NCBI GenBank assembly: GCA_948762645.1
Contig: CAQBRY010000018.1
Coordinates: forward strand, 1-21,517
DNA from: an uncultured Eubacteriales bacterium
GTDB taxonomy: Bacteria; Bacillota; Clostridia; Oscillospirales; Acutalibacteraceae
Direction of reading: 5' to 3'
DNA: 21,517 nt
In this document: positions 1 through 8,861 of the stretch, piece after piece
Layout: each line of letters begins with the position of its first letter
How positions within the stretch are numbered: the stretch's first letter is position 1
The notes under the pieces: generated by a model
What the model saw: the letters and a program-made list of their open reading frames with translations, nothing else
Told to the model about the DNA's origin: nothing
Database searches by the model: none
Position numbers and translations under genes: made by a program

Positions 1-1
1 A

Positions 2-3000
2 GTACAAGGTGGTCTTACTCAGAATCAAATACAAAAATTAAGAGTTGTATCAAGTAATACTTTCGATGAAGATACATTAAATGAACTTCTGAATTCGCTT
101 TTAGAAGATTCAAAAAAAAAATTAGATGAAAATAAAAATAAAAAACAAGGTAATGCACTCGTATCTAAAAATACGAATACTGAAATATTACATAATTTAA
201 ATGAAAAATATACCAAACTTATTAATTCAACAAGACATAATGAACATGTTGTAAATGAAGTATTAAATAAGGTAGTATATAGAAAACAAAACGTAGATAA
301 ATATGTAGATGAAAATGTCCCAAATTTGGAATACGCTCAGGGAAAGCAGTCTCCTGAACAAACCATTTCAAGAAAAGTAAGAAACGAGGAAATTCTTGAA
401 AATCAAAGAAGTATAAGTAATCTACTCAGAGAAGAAAATATTTCTTATCAGAAAAGAACTTTAAATATATCTCGTTTAGTCTCTCAGGTAGACAAAATAA
501 GCTCAAAAATTTCTACCCTTAATTTATCCCAGGAGCTTAAAGATACTGTCTTAAATATATGGCAAAATGCTTATTCAAAGTACATTAATTCTTTCGAAGA
601 ATCTAAAAGCGTAACTAAAAATGTTTTGCACGAAAATGAGTATGAAAATATATCTAAGAGTAATATTGTATATTCAAATGTCATTAATTCATATGACAAA
701 GTTAAAGAACAGGTTTATAAGGAAATAGAGGATTATTATACTCAAAATAACATTGTATCTAAGGAAAGTAAGACTTTAAAAAATATTCTTGTCAAAGTCC
801 TTGAAAAAAAGGAACTTTCTGATTTATATAGTAGAATTATTAATAAAAAAATTACTCGTGCTCATACTAATATAGTAAATGCCTCGGAAACTAAAATCAC
901 AAACACTAAACAAGATAATTTACTAATAAACAAAAGAAAGTTTTTAAGACAAAATATTGATATTGCTAAAATAACAAATAAAGATTCTTTTATATATAAA
1001 ACAATAGAGTCCAGCATAAAGAAAATACTTCAAAGTAATGTAAAAGAGAACATATCTGAAATATTTAAAGATGAAAATTATAAAAAAGTATTTACGGATA
1101 TTATAAGAAATATAAGAAAAACACAGATTTCCAGATTAAACCAAATAGAAAAAGAAAAGAAAATTAAAGAAAAAAATAAAACAAAACATACTTCATATAC
1201 TACTTTAAGAGAAAAAAAATTAATTGATAAATTAGAAGAAAATGTTTATGACAGAAATATATTTAAAGTAAGTGAAGCTGTCAGAAATATTCAGAGAAAT
1301 GAAAAGTTAAGATTAAAAGAAAATATTACTAATTTAAGAAAAAATATACTTGTAAATAAAATAAATAAAGAACTTACGGTAAACCTTTTAGACAAACAAG
1401 AATATAAAAATTTAACCTACGACAGATATGCTGTTGTAGATAAACACTATTTGCAGACTCAGAAAATAAATGAAAAACAAGTAGAGCTTGGAATTAAAAG
1501 CATCTATGAAGATAAAGTTCTGGAAAAGACTAGTCAAAAAAGAAAAACAGTAAAATTTGATGAGGAGCCTAAAAAACCTTCAAGACTTGATAAACAAATA
1601 GATTTGGTATCTAAAATTATTAATAAGTCTTTAGTTTCTGAAATACTTTCAAATAAAGAATATATTAATATAGACAATATAAAAAGCGATGTAGTAAAAA
1701 ACTATAAAATACAAGTAAATAAAATTAAGAAAAAGACTTTAGAAACTAATCTTGAACGGTTATATCAGGAGCAGCTAAATAAAGTTGAGAAAATAAACCG
1801 TAAAGTTACTCAAACAGATAGAATAATATCTAGGATAAGTAAACTTAAAAATACTGTGGATACTATTTATAAAGTATCTAATAAGTCAAAAATACTTGAG
1901 TTCTTTACGAAAAATCATAATATTAAAACTCAGGATATTAAGAATCTTATATCTAACAGGCACTATTTTGAAACCACTAGACAGTATGAAGAAAATATAA
2001 GATCAGATGTAAGAAATGTATTTCAAGAAGAAATATCAAGAACGAACAAAGTATACAGAACAGATACAGATTATAGCGTAAATCAGAGAGTAATAAAGGA
2101 TAATTTAAAGCAAGTAAATAAAGCAGTAAATAAGTCAAAACATATTCAGACTACTGTTCAGAATATTACAAAAGAAAATTTAAACATTGACTCTAAAATT
2201 AATAGTAAACTCAATAAGTATAATTTGCTTTTGTCAAACATTTCTAGAGAAGATATAATTAATAAAAACTATAGCAGAGTAGACCTTATTAATAGAAATA
2301 TTGAAAAAAGATATGAAACATCTCATAAAATTCTAGATGTTAATAAGATAATGCAGTCTGAGATAGTTAAAGAAATTTCCGAAAATATTCAAAAAAATAT
2401 ACTTAATTCATCAAAAATTATAAATAAAAATGTTATTAATAAGAGTGTACTTGCAGGAATACTAAACGTTAATGAGGACGAAAGTTCTAATTTTGTAAAT
2501 AATCTTTATTTAGATATTTTAAATAAGAGAAAAAATACTGGTAAAAAAACAAAAAACATTAAAACTATATTAAATAGAAATTTGGTTAATAATATAGTTA
2601 CTAACGATTTACAGCTTTATGATGAAACGCAAAAAGTTTATAGAAATGACGTTTTTAATACCCACATCCAAAATGAAAATATAAACGTGAAAAAAGGCAC
2701 GACTATAACTGATAATAAATTTGTAAATGAAAAGGTAAGATTTGTAACTGAAAATATTTTAAATAGAGTTTTAAGAAACAATACGTTTACGCGTAAAGAC
2801 GTTAAAACTGCCAAAGATGTTTTTAACATAGAAAATATTAGTGAAATATATAGAGATGTACCTTTAACTATTAAAGAAAATATTAATCAAGTTTATAGTG
2901 TAGAAAATTTTATTCCAAGAAAAAAATTAAAATCTTTGGCTCCGAAAGTGGTAGTTGATAAGACAATAACTCGTCAACAAAAAAATCTTTATAGAGATGT

Positions 3001-3442
3001 TGTTCAAAGTACTCGCTTTTATTACAATGACATCATTGAAGATATGGGAAGAGAACATTTAATAAAAGAAAAAAAGATCTTACAAGATGAAAATTTCCAT
3101 AGAAATGTTATAAAGAAGGATATGATCTATAAGACACCAGTATCTATAGAAAAGAATAAAGAAGATGGCGTTAAGGACAAAAAGGGAAAAAGAAAAGATG
3201 TATTACATTCTGATATAATAAATAAAAAGATTTCCAAGGAGGAATATGAGCTACAAAATAATTTATATCAGCCTAGACAAAAAAAATTACAAAAAAAGGA
3301 GAAAGTTCTTAGCAAAAATGATATAATAAGTATTATTAAATCATACATAGGTGATATAAATACCGATAGTATATCGAAAGTTGTTATTAGAAAGGTAGAA
3401 GACAAGATAAATTTTGATAGAAAAAGAAGAGGAATTTTATAA
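2..3442 (+). CDS. Very long Asn/Lys/Ile-rich protein of the injection-system operon, 5' partial
   Basis: I do not recognise this protein. The frame is open from base 2, so the left edge cuts the gene and at least 1146 residues are present. The TTG at 326 is only an internal codon with no ribosome site. The protein is rich in N, K, I, E, R and S, has no cysteine, only one tryptophan, very few methionines, no signal peptide and no long hydrophobic segment, and should be mostly helical. Short motifs recur loosely: an aromatic-R-[DN]-V core near residues 879, 949, 996 and 1032, and hydrophobic-NK-hydrophobic stretches throughout. The last 40 residues look like a distinct small domain ending in a basic RKRRG-type tail. 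That ending resembles, from memory only, the C-termini of uncharacterised eCIS-cluster proteins. It lies 17 bases before the hub gene. It could be a tape measure, a scaffold, a sheath- or tube-associated protein, or a cargo. Gene: certain; function: unknown. Confidence 0.85.
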   Translation, partial: VQGGLTQNQIQKLRVVSSNTFDEDTLNELLNSLLEDSKKKLDENKNKKQGNALVSKNTNTEILHNLNEKYTKLINSTRHNEHVVNEVLNKVVYRKQNVDKYVDENVPNLEYAQGKQSPEQTISRKVRNEEILENQRSISNLLREENISYQKRTLNISRLVSQVDKISSKISTLNLSQELKDTVLNIWQNAYSKYINSFEESKSVTKNVLHENEYENISKSNIVYSNVINSYDKVKEQVYKEIEDYYTQNNIVSKESKTLKNILVKVLEKKELSDLYSRIINKKITRAHTNIVNASETKITNTKQDNLLINKRKFLRQNIDIAKITNKDSFIYKTIESSIKKILQSNVKENISEIFKDENYKKVFTDIIRNIRKTQISRLNQIEKEKKIKEKNKTKHTSYTTLREKKLIDKLEENVYDRNIFKVSEAVRNIQRNEKLRLKENITNLRKNILVNKINKELTVNLLDKQEYKNLTYDRYAVVDKHYLQTQKINEKQVELGIKSIYEDKVLEKTSQKRKTVKFDEEPKKPSRLDKQIDLVSKIINKSLVSEILSNKEYINIDNIKSDVVKNYKIQVNKIKKKTLETNLERLYQEQLNKVEKINRKVTQTDRIISRISKLKNTVDTIYKVSNKSKILEFFTKNHNIKTQDIKNLISNRHYFETTRQYEENIRSDVRNVFQEEISRTNKVYRTDTDYSVNQRVIKDNLKQVNKAVNKSKHIQTTVQNITKENLNIDSKINSKLNKYNLLLSNISREDIINKNYSRVDLINRNIEKRYETSHKILDVNKIMQSEIVKEISENIQKNILNSSKIINKNVINKSVLAGILNVNEDESSNFVNNLYLDILNKRKNTGKKTKNIKTILNRNLVNNIVTNDLQLYDETQKVYRNDVFNTHIQNENINVKKGTTITDNKFVNEKVRFVTENILNRVLRNNTFTRKDVKTAKDVFNIENISEIYRDVPLTIKENINQVYSVENFIPRKKLKSLAPKVVVDKTITRQQKNLYRDVVQSTRFYYNDIIEDMGREHLIKEKKILQDENFHRNVIKKDMIYKTPVSIEKNKEDGVKDKKGKRKDVLHSDIINKKISKEEYELQNNLYQPRQKKLQKKEKVLSKNDIISIIKSYIGDINTDSISKVVIRKVEDKINFDRKRRGIL

Positions 3443-3459
3443 AAGGATGTAGTACTATA

Positions 3460-4623
3460 ATGATAAAATGGACTAGTCATTTACAAAAATATAATGATTG
3501 TGCTGAACCTGCAGCAGAAATAAAAATATCAGATAAAAAATGGGAGTCGGAGACAGTTTTAATTACAAATATTGAGGCTTCTATTTCAGTTGGACCTGAA
3601 GCTAGTACGTGTAGCGTGGAATTTATGACTACTTTGCCGGATTTTAGAAATAAAAGTTTAAGTTTAGATGGAGATCTTGCAAAAATAAAATTGGGTGTAG
3701 AAATAGAAGTGTCGCTAGGATTTTTTGTGGATGGAACTTTAGGACGTAAGGCTGAAGTTACAACAGTTTTTGTTGGATACGTGTGTGATATAGATGTTAA
3801 AGTTCGAGAGGGAGAACAGGTAGTATTAACTGTTAAAGGTATGGATGCAAAGATATGGATGATGCCAAGTCAAATAATTGATCTAAAAAAAGGAAAGACT
3901 AAAATATCAGATGTGGTAACTGATACGGTAAATAACTTTATTGGAAAAATTAAAGGAAAAACAATAAAGATAGATGGTGAACCTACGCTTGAAAGATTAA
4001 TTTGGCAAATGAATGAAAGTCACTATGAATTTTTATGTAGATTGGCGGAGCTTTCAGGATGCTTTTTTTACATTAGTTTGGGCAAATTGTATTTTACAAG
4101 TGTTTCTGAACTTCAAAGCAATGGAGTTATACTTTCTCCAGTAAAAGGGGTATATGAAGTTGATGTTACAACTAGTGTGTGGGGGCAGCTTAAAGAGGCC
4201 ACACACATAAGTTTGGATCCTAAAGATTTTACTAAAAAAATAAAATCTAAAGTAACATCTTCCAGTATAACCAAATATGGTGATGGAAAAGCTCCTACAA
4301 GTTTAACTTCAAACATAAGTGCCTCTTGTGCTAGGAGCATTGTTGACTATTCTATATCTTCGTTAGCAGAAGCAAAATTTAGATCAGAAGCACTTTTTAA
4401 CAGAACAGTTATAGATGTAGTGCAAGGCAGATTTTTGGTAGATGGAATTCCGGATATTACAGTTGCGTCTGGACTTACAGTCAGTGGCTTTGGCCAACCT
4501 ACTGACAACTCTTATATTATAACGAAAATACAGCATCACTGTAATATAAAAGATTCAGATTATACTACTGAAATAGAAGCTAACTCCAGTAAAATAAATC
4601 CATTAACCGCTAGTTTAATCTAG
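3460..4623 (+). CDS. Baseplate hub protein, phage late control D / gp27-like (N-terminal VgrG half)
   Basis: Predicted trimeric hub at the centre of the baseplate, joining the tail tube to the spike. The 387-residue length and the order of beta-rich segments fit the phage late control D (P2 gpD, T4 gp27) family. Near the N-terminus a segment reads as the first hub barrel (EASISVGPEASTCSVEF). Residues around 180-200 (ERLIWQMNESHYEFLCRLAE, followed by a G-C-F-F-Y turn) match the typical 'nEtdweFLcrLAe..G..fyv' signature of VgrG/gpD proteins. The ATG at 3460 is preceded by a GGATG-like ribosome site about 12 bases upstream. The OB-fold spike gene follows 20 bases later, so the two halves of a VgrG are encoded separately, as in many phages and eCIS clusters (Afp8/Pvc8 is the fused equivalent). 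Confidence 0.88.
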   Translation: MIKWTSHLQKYNDCAEPAAEIKISDKKWESETVLITNIEASISVGPEASTCSVEFMTTLPDFRNKSLSLDGDLAKIKLGVEIEVSLGFFVDGTLGRKAEVTTVFVGYVCDIDVKVREGEQVVLTVKGMDAKIWMMPSQIIDLKKGKTKISDVVTDTVNNFIGKIKGKTIKIDGEPTLERLIWQMNESHYEFLCRLAELSGCFFYISLGKLYFTSVSELQSNGVILSPVKGVYEVDVTTSVWGQLKEATHISLDPKDFTKKIKSKVTSSSITKYGDGKAPTSLTSNISASCARSIVDYSISSLAEAKFRSEALFNRTVIDVVQGRFLVDGIPDITVASGLTVSGFGQPTDNSYIITKIQHHCNIKDSDYTTEIEANSSKINPLTASLI

Positions 4624-4643
4624 TTAGAGGGGTGAATAATTAA

Positions 4644-5090
4644 ATGCTTAAAAACATGTTGGAGGGATTACCCCCTATGACAGGTAAGGTCAAAGAAATC
4701 GGAAAAGATAAAGATAAACTTAATAAAATAACAGTAACGATACCGATTTTAAATGAAATGGAGCTTGAAGCTAGGATATGCTATCCTATTGCAGGAAATA
4801 ATTATGGCTTTGTTTGGTCTCCTGATGTTGGACAAGAAGTATTGCTTGTATTCCCTTTTGGAGATATTAATCAGCCTATAATACTTGGTTCAATGTATAA
4901 TGAACAAAATAAGCCGCCTCAAGAGTTAAATAAGGATAATCAAGACATATACTATAAATCAAAAGTTGGGAATGAATTTACTATACATGATGAAAAAAAT
5001 AAGTCTAAGGTGGAGATAACTACTCAAAAAGGGCATAAATTGATTTATGATGATGACAAGGAAACTTTAACAATTCAATCTAAGGGGTAG
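4644..5090 (+). CDS. Spike base, phage baseplate assembly protein V (gpV/gp5 OB-fold)
   Basis: 148 residues. The first ~90 form the OB-fold of the gpV/gp5/VgrG family: a start of the form G.V..I..DKD.L..ITVTIP, then YGFVWSPDVGQEVLLVFPFG and the PIILGSMYNEQN segment, all typical of this fold. After residue ~115 the sequence changes to short alternating strands (KSKVEITTQKGHKLIYDDD), the beginning of the triple-stranded beta-helix of the spike, and then stops. It should sit on the gpD-like hub and form the neck of the membrane-piercing needle. ATG at 4644 follows a GAGGGGTGA ribosome site. The stop is only 4 bases before the next gene, which appears to supply the rest of the beta-helix. Confidence 0.9.
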   Translation: MLKNMLEGLPPMTGKVKEIGKDKDKLNKITVTIPILNEMELEARICYPIAGNNYGFVWSPDVGQEVLLVFPFGDINQPIILGSMYNEQNKPPQELNKDNQDIYYKSKVGNEFTIHDEKNKSKVEITTQKGHKLIYDDDKETLTIQSKG

Positions 5091-5094
5091 AATT

Positions 5095-5391
5095 ATGGCT
5101 AAAATATCATTTGTATTAAACTTTAAGAACGGGGAGGTAAGTATAAGTGCAGATAAAAAAGTTGAAACTGTTGCGGGATCTGATAAATGGACAATGGAAA
5201 AAAATAAAGGTGGAAATTTAAATAGTAGTTCTGGTAAGTTAGAAGTTTCTGTTCAATCTTCAAAGATATCGGCTAAATCTAATATCGATATAAAGTCTAA
5301 TGCTAAAGTAAACGTAGCAGGAACTGGCGGAACTAACGTGACTTCTAGTGGACAAACTGTTGTAAAGGGTAGTATTTTAAATTTAAATTAA
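5095..5391 (+). CDS. Small beta-helix spike-tip protein
   Basis: 98 residues in a different frame from the OB-fold gene. The C-terminal half (about residues 50-98) is a run of short polar beta strands with alternating hydrophobic positions (KISAKSNIDIKSNAKVNV, then Thr/Gly/Ser-rich, then GQTVVKGSILNLN). This is the pattern at the very end of gpV/VgrG beta-helix spikes, where 'V.VKGS.INLN' is a common ending. No PAAR-repeat cysteine or histidine pattern is present. I infer that it extends or caps the spike started by the 4644-5090 gene, or assembles beside it. The N-terminal half has its own methionine and a GGGG ribosome site overlapping the upstream stop, so it looks like a genuine separate gene rather than a broken one. 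Homology of the N-terminal half is unclear. Confidence 0.7.
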   Translation: MAKISFVLNFKNGEVSISADKKVETVAGSDKWTMEKNKGGNLNSSSGKLEVSVQSSKISAKSNIDIKSNAKVNVAGTGGTNVTSSGQTVVKGSILNLN

Positions 5392-5415
5392 AGTTATTTT
5401 TGGAGGTGCTCGGAA

Positions 5416-5805
5416 GTGGCCACTATAAAAGGATGGAAATTTCCTGTTCAGGTTGATAAAAGTACAGGCAGAATTATGACTGTAGAAGATAATGAAAATG
5501 TGAAACAGTCTGTAAACATTATTCTTATGACAGGAAAATATGAAAGAAAAATTTTTCCTACTTTTGGTACTGACATGCGGTCATATATGTTTGAAGTGGT
5601 TGATCAGAATTTTATATCTATGATAAGAAGTACAATTACGGGAAGTTTAAAAAAATGGGAAAGTCATATAGCAGATATTAATGTTAATGTAAAGGCCTCT
5701 TCAGGGCCTATATGTCAAGTAGAAACCGTTATTGATTATCTTACAGATATTACTCCGGTTCAGGACAGAGTTTCTAAAACTATGGATATGAATGGTATAA
5801 AATAA
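5416..5805 (+). CDS. Baseplate wedge protein, gp25/gpW-like
   Basis: 129 residues, the usual length for the T4 gp25 / P2 gpW family (Afp9/Pvc9 in eCIS). It links the sheath to the baseplate wedges and is thought to nucleate sheath assembly. Family features visible are the GWKFPVQVDKSTGRI start, V.QSV..IL.T..YER at residues ~30-46 (the conserved EPR-like core of gp25, here YERKIFPTFGTDMRSYMFE), and a C-terminal strand-rich region. The core reads E-R-K where many relatives have G-E-R. The GTG at 5416 is supported by GGAGGTG at 5402-5408. It is followed 24 bases later by the first J-like gene, the order seen in phages and eCIS. Confidence 0.9.
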   Translation: MATIKGWKFPVQVDKSTGRIMTVEDNENVKQSVNIILMTGKYERKIFPTFGTDMRSYMFEVVDQNFISMIRSTITGSLKKWESHIADINVNVKASSGPICQVETVIDYLTDITPVQDRVSKTMDMNGIK

Positions 5806-5829
5806 GTTGGTGTAGGGGGGATGTAGGAA

Positions 5830-8800
5830 GTGAGTGGAGTACCTAAGCTAGATAAGAGAGACTTTAATGACTTTATGAAAGAGATTAAGAATTTAGCTAA
5901 ACAATATACACCTGAGTGGAATTTTGAAGAAAGTAGTTCAGATGTGGGAGTGATATTTTCTAAGATTTTTTGTAACATGATGGAAAGTACCGTCAGTAGG
6001 TATAACAAGACCTCTTATAATTATTATCTTACATTTTTAAATATGATCGGAACTAAGCTCCGACCTGCTTCTGAAGCCTCCGGAATGGTAATGGTTACAG
6101 TAACAGAAGGATCTAGTGGTGCATATATAGAAAAAGGGACTCCTGTTTTTGCCAATGCTGATACAGAAGACGGTGTTGCAATATATGAAACTAAGGATAG
6201 CTTGTTTGCTGTAGATACTAATATTAACAGTATATTTTTTACGGATGGATTATCTAATTCTATATGTAAAGTTTATTCTGCAAAAGGTGAAGAAAATGAA
6301 AGAGTAGGATCTTTTAGAATATTTGATAATGTGTCATATAAAAATCTTCAACATCATGAACTATATTTTGGTGATGATGTGGTTTTTAACGTTAAAAAAT
6401 CAGACATTACGTTTTTCTTTTATAATAGTATGTCAGTAAAGAGAGAAAAAGCTCTTTTGGATGTATTTAGTGACAAGGATAACGTTAAATGGCAGTATAA
6501 AAATAAAAAAGGTTGGCAGGACATACCTAAAGTAGAAAAGGTTGACGGTGGGTTAAGACTACAATTTGAAGATGGAACCGTTCAAAGCGAGATAAATGAA
6601 ATAACGTCAAGATTTATTAGATGCAAATTTAAGAGACTACCTGATGAAAGTATTTCTGTTACAAAAATAAAGTATAAATCTGCATGTAAAAATTTATCTC
6701 CGGATTTTATGTATTCAGACGACGCCGAGCTTACTCCAAGTGATTTTTTCCCCTTTGAAGAGCAGTATACTATGTATAGTAATTTTGCTTTTGCGTGTGG
6801 AGAAGCATTTACTAAAAAGGGTGCGGATGTGGAAATAGGTGTTGATATGCAATTCGTTAAAGTTGCACTTAATTCTGAGATTGGTAATATGGGAAAGAGA
6901 TATAAATATATCATGACAAATATGGATTTCGCCAGTTTAGAACCTTCAGACGTTAGAATAGAGAAAGTAGTGTGGGAATATTGGAATGGAAAAGGGTGGT
7001 CTAGACTAATTCCCGATCATACCGGAGAAGATTTCTTTAATTTAGAAGAAGGCAAAAAAATTGAGAGAAAATTAAAATTTAAATGTCCTGATAATCTTGA
7101 AAGTGTGATGATAGGGTCAAGTGAAGGATTTTTTATTAGAGTACGTATCGCAAAAATGAATAATCAATTTGATGTATTTGCAAACTATATTACACCTTAT
7201 ATTCATAATATATCTATAAGTTATGACTACGGCGAAGGCGGGAATATATGTAACAAAGTTATAGTACATTCTGATTTAAGAGAAGAAATTTTTGACATTA
7301 ATCAAGATAAAGAAGTAAAATTGGTTGAAAAGACACTTAATCAATGTCCAACAATGTATATTTGTCTTACTAGACCTCTTACAGAAGGTACTATAAGACT
7401 TTTTGTAAATATAGAAGAAGGTATTCATAGATATAATCCTACTTTAAAGTGGGAATATTGTGCTGATGACAACAAAGGTGGAAGTAAGTGGGAACATATT
7501 GACGTAATGGATCTTACGAAGGGCTTTTCACACAGTGAAACAGTTACCATGATTGGAAAAAATGATTTTAAGGAAATAACACTATTTAAAAAAACGGGAT
7601 ATTTTATTAGGATTTTGAATCCTGATATGAGATATTCGAATAATGACAATATTAGTAGTCGCCCTATAATAAATGATATAAAGTTTAATGCTGTTGAAGT
7701 AGTTCAAAATGATACTCGTCCGCCGGAGTATTTTTCCATAGATTACGATGAAGAAAATAAGTTATGTAAATTATCTTCCCAAAATGCTTCAAATGTTACG
7801 GTCTGGGTAGACGAGTTTGGAAAGTTATCTACAAGTGATCAGGAAAAATTTTCGGACCCAACTAATAAAGATGCAAAGCCAGAGTATGATGAAGTAGGAA
7901 ATTTAGAAAGACTTTGGGTTAAATGGAAACCTGTACCTAATTTAGTAAGTTATGGGGTCAATGATAGAGTATATGAAGTTGACTATCCTAAAGGAGAAAT
8001 TTTATTCGGTAATGGAAGGCATGGAAAAATTCCTACTGCTCAGTATAATGAAAGTATAAAAATAACATATGCAATTTGTAATGGAAAAAAGGGTAATATT
8101 GATGCGGGAGCAATTAAAGATTTTGTAGATAATATTCGGAACGTAAATGGTGTAACAAATGCTAGTCCCATAATGGGAGGAGTTGATATTGAAAGTGTAG
8201 ATAATGCCGCAAAACGCATGTTTGAGCAGATTTCTTCCGGCAATAGACTGGTTACACTTTCAGATTTTGAAGATTCTATAAAATTTAATGATCGGAATAT
8301 ATATAAAGTAAAATGTTTGTCCCACGTTGATGAAGACAATAATCCATGTATAGGAGTAACGTCAGTGGCTGTTTTACCAAGGGAGTATATGCAAGGATAT
8401 GAAAAATTTCAGGGAATAAAAAATAGGATATGGAAGTTTATAGATGAAAAAGCTCATGCACCTTTATCTTTGTCTACAAGACTTAGAATTTTTGAAGTTG
8501 GATATGTGGAAACGTCTGTGAGCGTAGACGTAATTATAAGCGACTTTAATGACTATCAAAGCGTCCACCAGGGAATACGTACAAAGCTTAAAAAATTTTT
8601 AGATCCTGTTACCGGTAATTTTTCAAAAAATGGATGGAATATAGGAGAGTTTCCGAGAAAAGAACTTATTTATAATTGTATAAAGGTAGTAGAAAATATA
8701 AGATTTATCAAGAACATAAATATATTTACTTATATGGTTACAAAAGAAGGCAAAAAAGAACTTAATTTTGAAAAAATAAAACAGCAGAATTTTGTTGTCC

Positions 8801-8841
8801 CAATTTTCGGAGAACCAAAAATTAATATTACGGTAGAGTAA
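5830..8841 (+). CDS. Large baseplate J-like wedge protein (first copy, Afp11/TIGR02243-like)
   Basis: 1003 residues, cytoplasmic particle component. The N-terminus has the W-N-F-E-E-S-S-S-D-V-G signature followed by a 'FLNMIGTKLRPA' helix, shared with large 'putative baseplate assembly' proteins of eCIS and tail-like particles. The middle carries three copies of a W-E-Y beta module (starting near W221, W382 and W541, each ending in an F-I-R-type strand). Residues ~745-1000 contain the baseplate J core: DAGAIKDFVDNIRNVNGVTN, then ASPIMGGVDIESVDNAAKR and VTLSDFEDSI. It should form the wedge ring around the hub together with gp25 and the next protein. The GTG at 5830 follows a G-rich ribosome site (GGGGGG at 5815-5820). 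Twenty bases separate it from the second J-like gene. Confidence 0.9.
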   Translation: MSGVPKLDKRDFNDFMKEIKNLAKQYTPEWNFEESSSDVGVIFSKIFCNMMESTVSRYNKTSYNYYLTFLNMIGTKLRPASEASGMVMVTVTEGSSGAYIEKGTPVFANADTEDGVAIYETKDSLFAVDTNINSIFFTDGLSNSICKVYSAKGEENERVGSFRIFDNVSYKNLQHHELYFGDDVVFNVKKSDITFFFYNSMSVKREKALLDVFSDKDNVKWQYKNKKGWQDIPKVEKVDGGLRLQFEDGTVQSEINEITSRFIRCKFKRLPDESISVTKIKYKSACKNLSPDFMYSDDAELTPSDFFPFEEQYTMYSNFAFACGEAFTKKGADVEIGVDMQFVKVALNSEIGNMGKRYKYIMTNMDFASLEPSDVRIEKVVWEYWNGKGWSRLIPDHTGEDFFNLEEGKKIERKLKFKCPDNLESVMIGSSEGFFIRVRIAKMNNQFDVFANYITPYIHNISISYDYGEGGNICNKVIVHSDLREEIFDINQDKEVKLVEKTLNQCPTMYICLTRPLTEGTIRLFVNIEEGIHRYNPTLKWEYCADDNKGGSKWEHIDVMDLTKGFSHSETVTMIGKNDFKEITLFKKTGYFIRILNPDMRYSNNDNISSRPIINDIKFNAVEVVQNDTRPPEYFSIDYDEENKLCKLSSQNASNVTVWVDEFGKLSTSDQEKFSDPTNKDAKPEYDEVGNLERLWVKWKPVPNLVSYGVNDRVYEVDYPKGEILFGNGRHGKIPTAQYNESIKITYAICNGKKGNIDAGAIKDFVDNIRNVNGVTNASPIMGGVDIESVDNAAKRMFEQISSGNRLVTLSDFEDSIKFNDRNIYKVKCLSHVDEDNNPCIGVTSVAVLPREYMQGYEKFQGIKNRIWKFIDEKAHAPLSLSTRLRIFEVGYVETSVSVDVIISDFNDYQSVHQGIRTKLKKFLDPVTGNFSKNGWNIGEFPRKELIYNCIKVVENIRFIKNINIFTYMVTKEGKKELNFEKIKQQNFVVPIFGEPKINITVE

Positions 8842-8861
8842 AATATGGGGGCTAGTGGGCG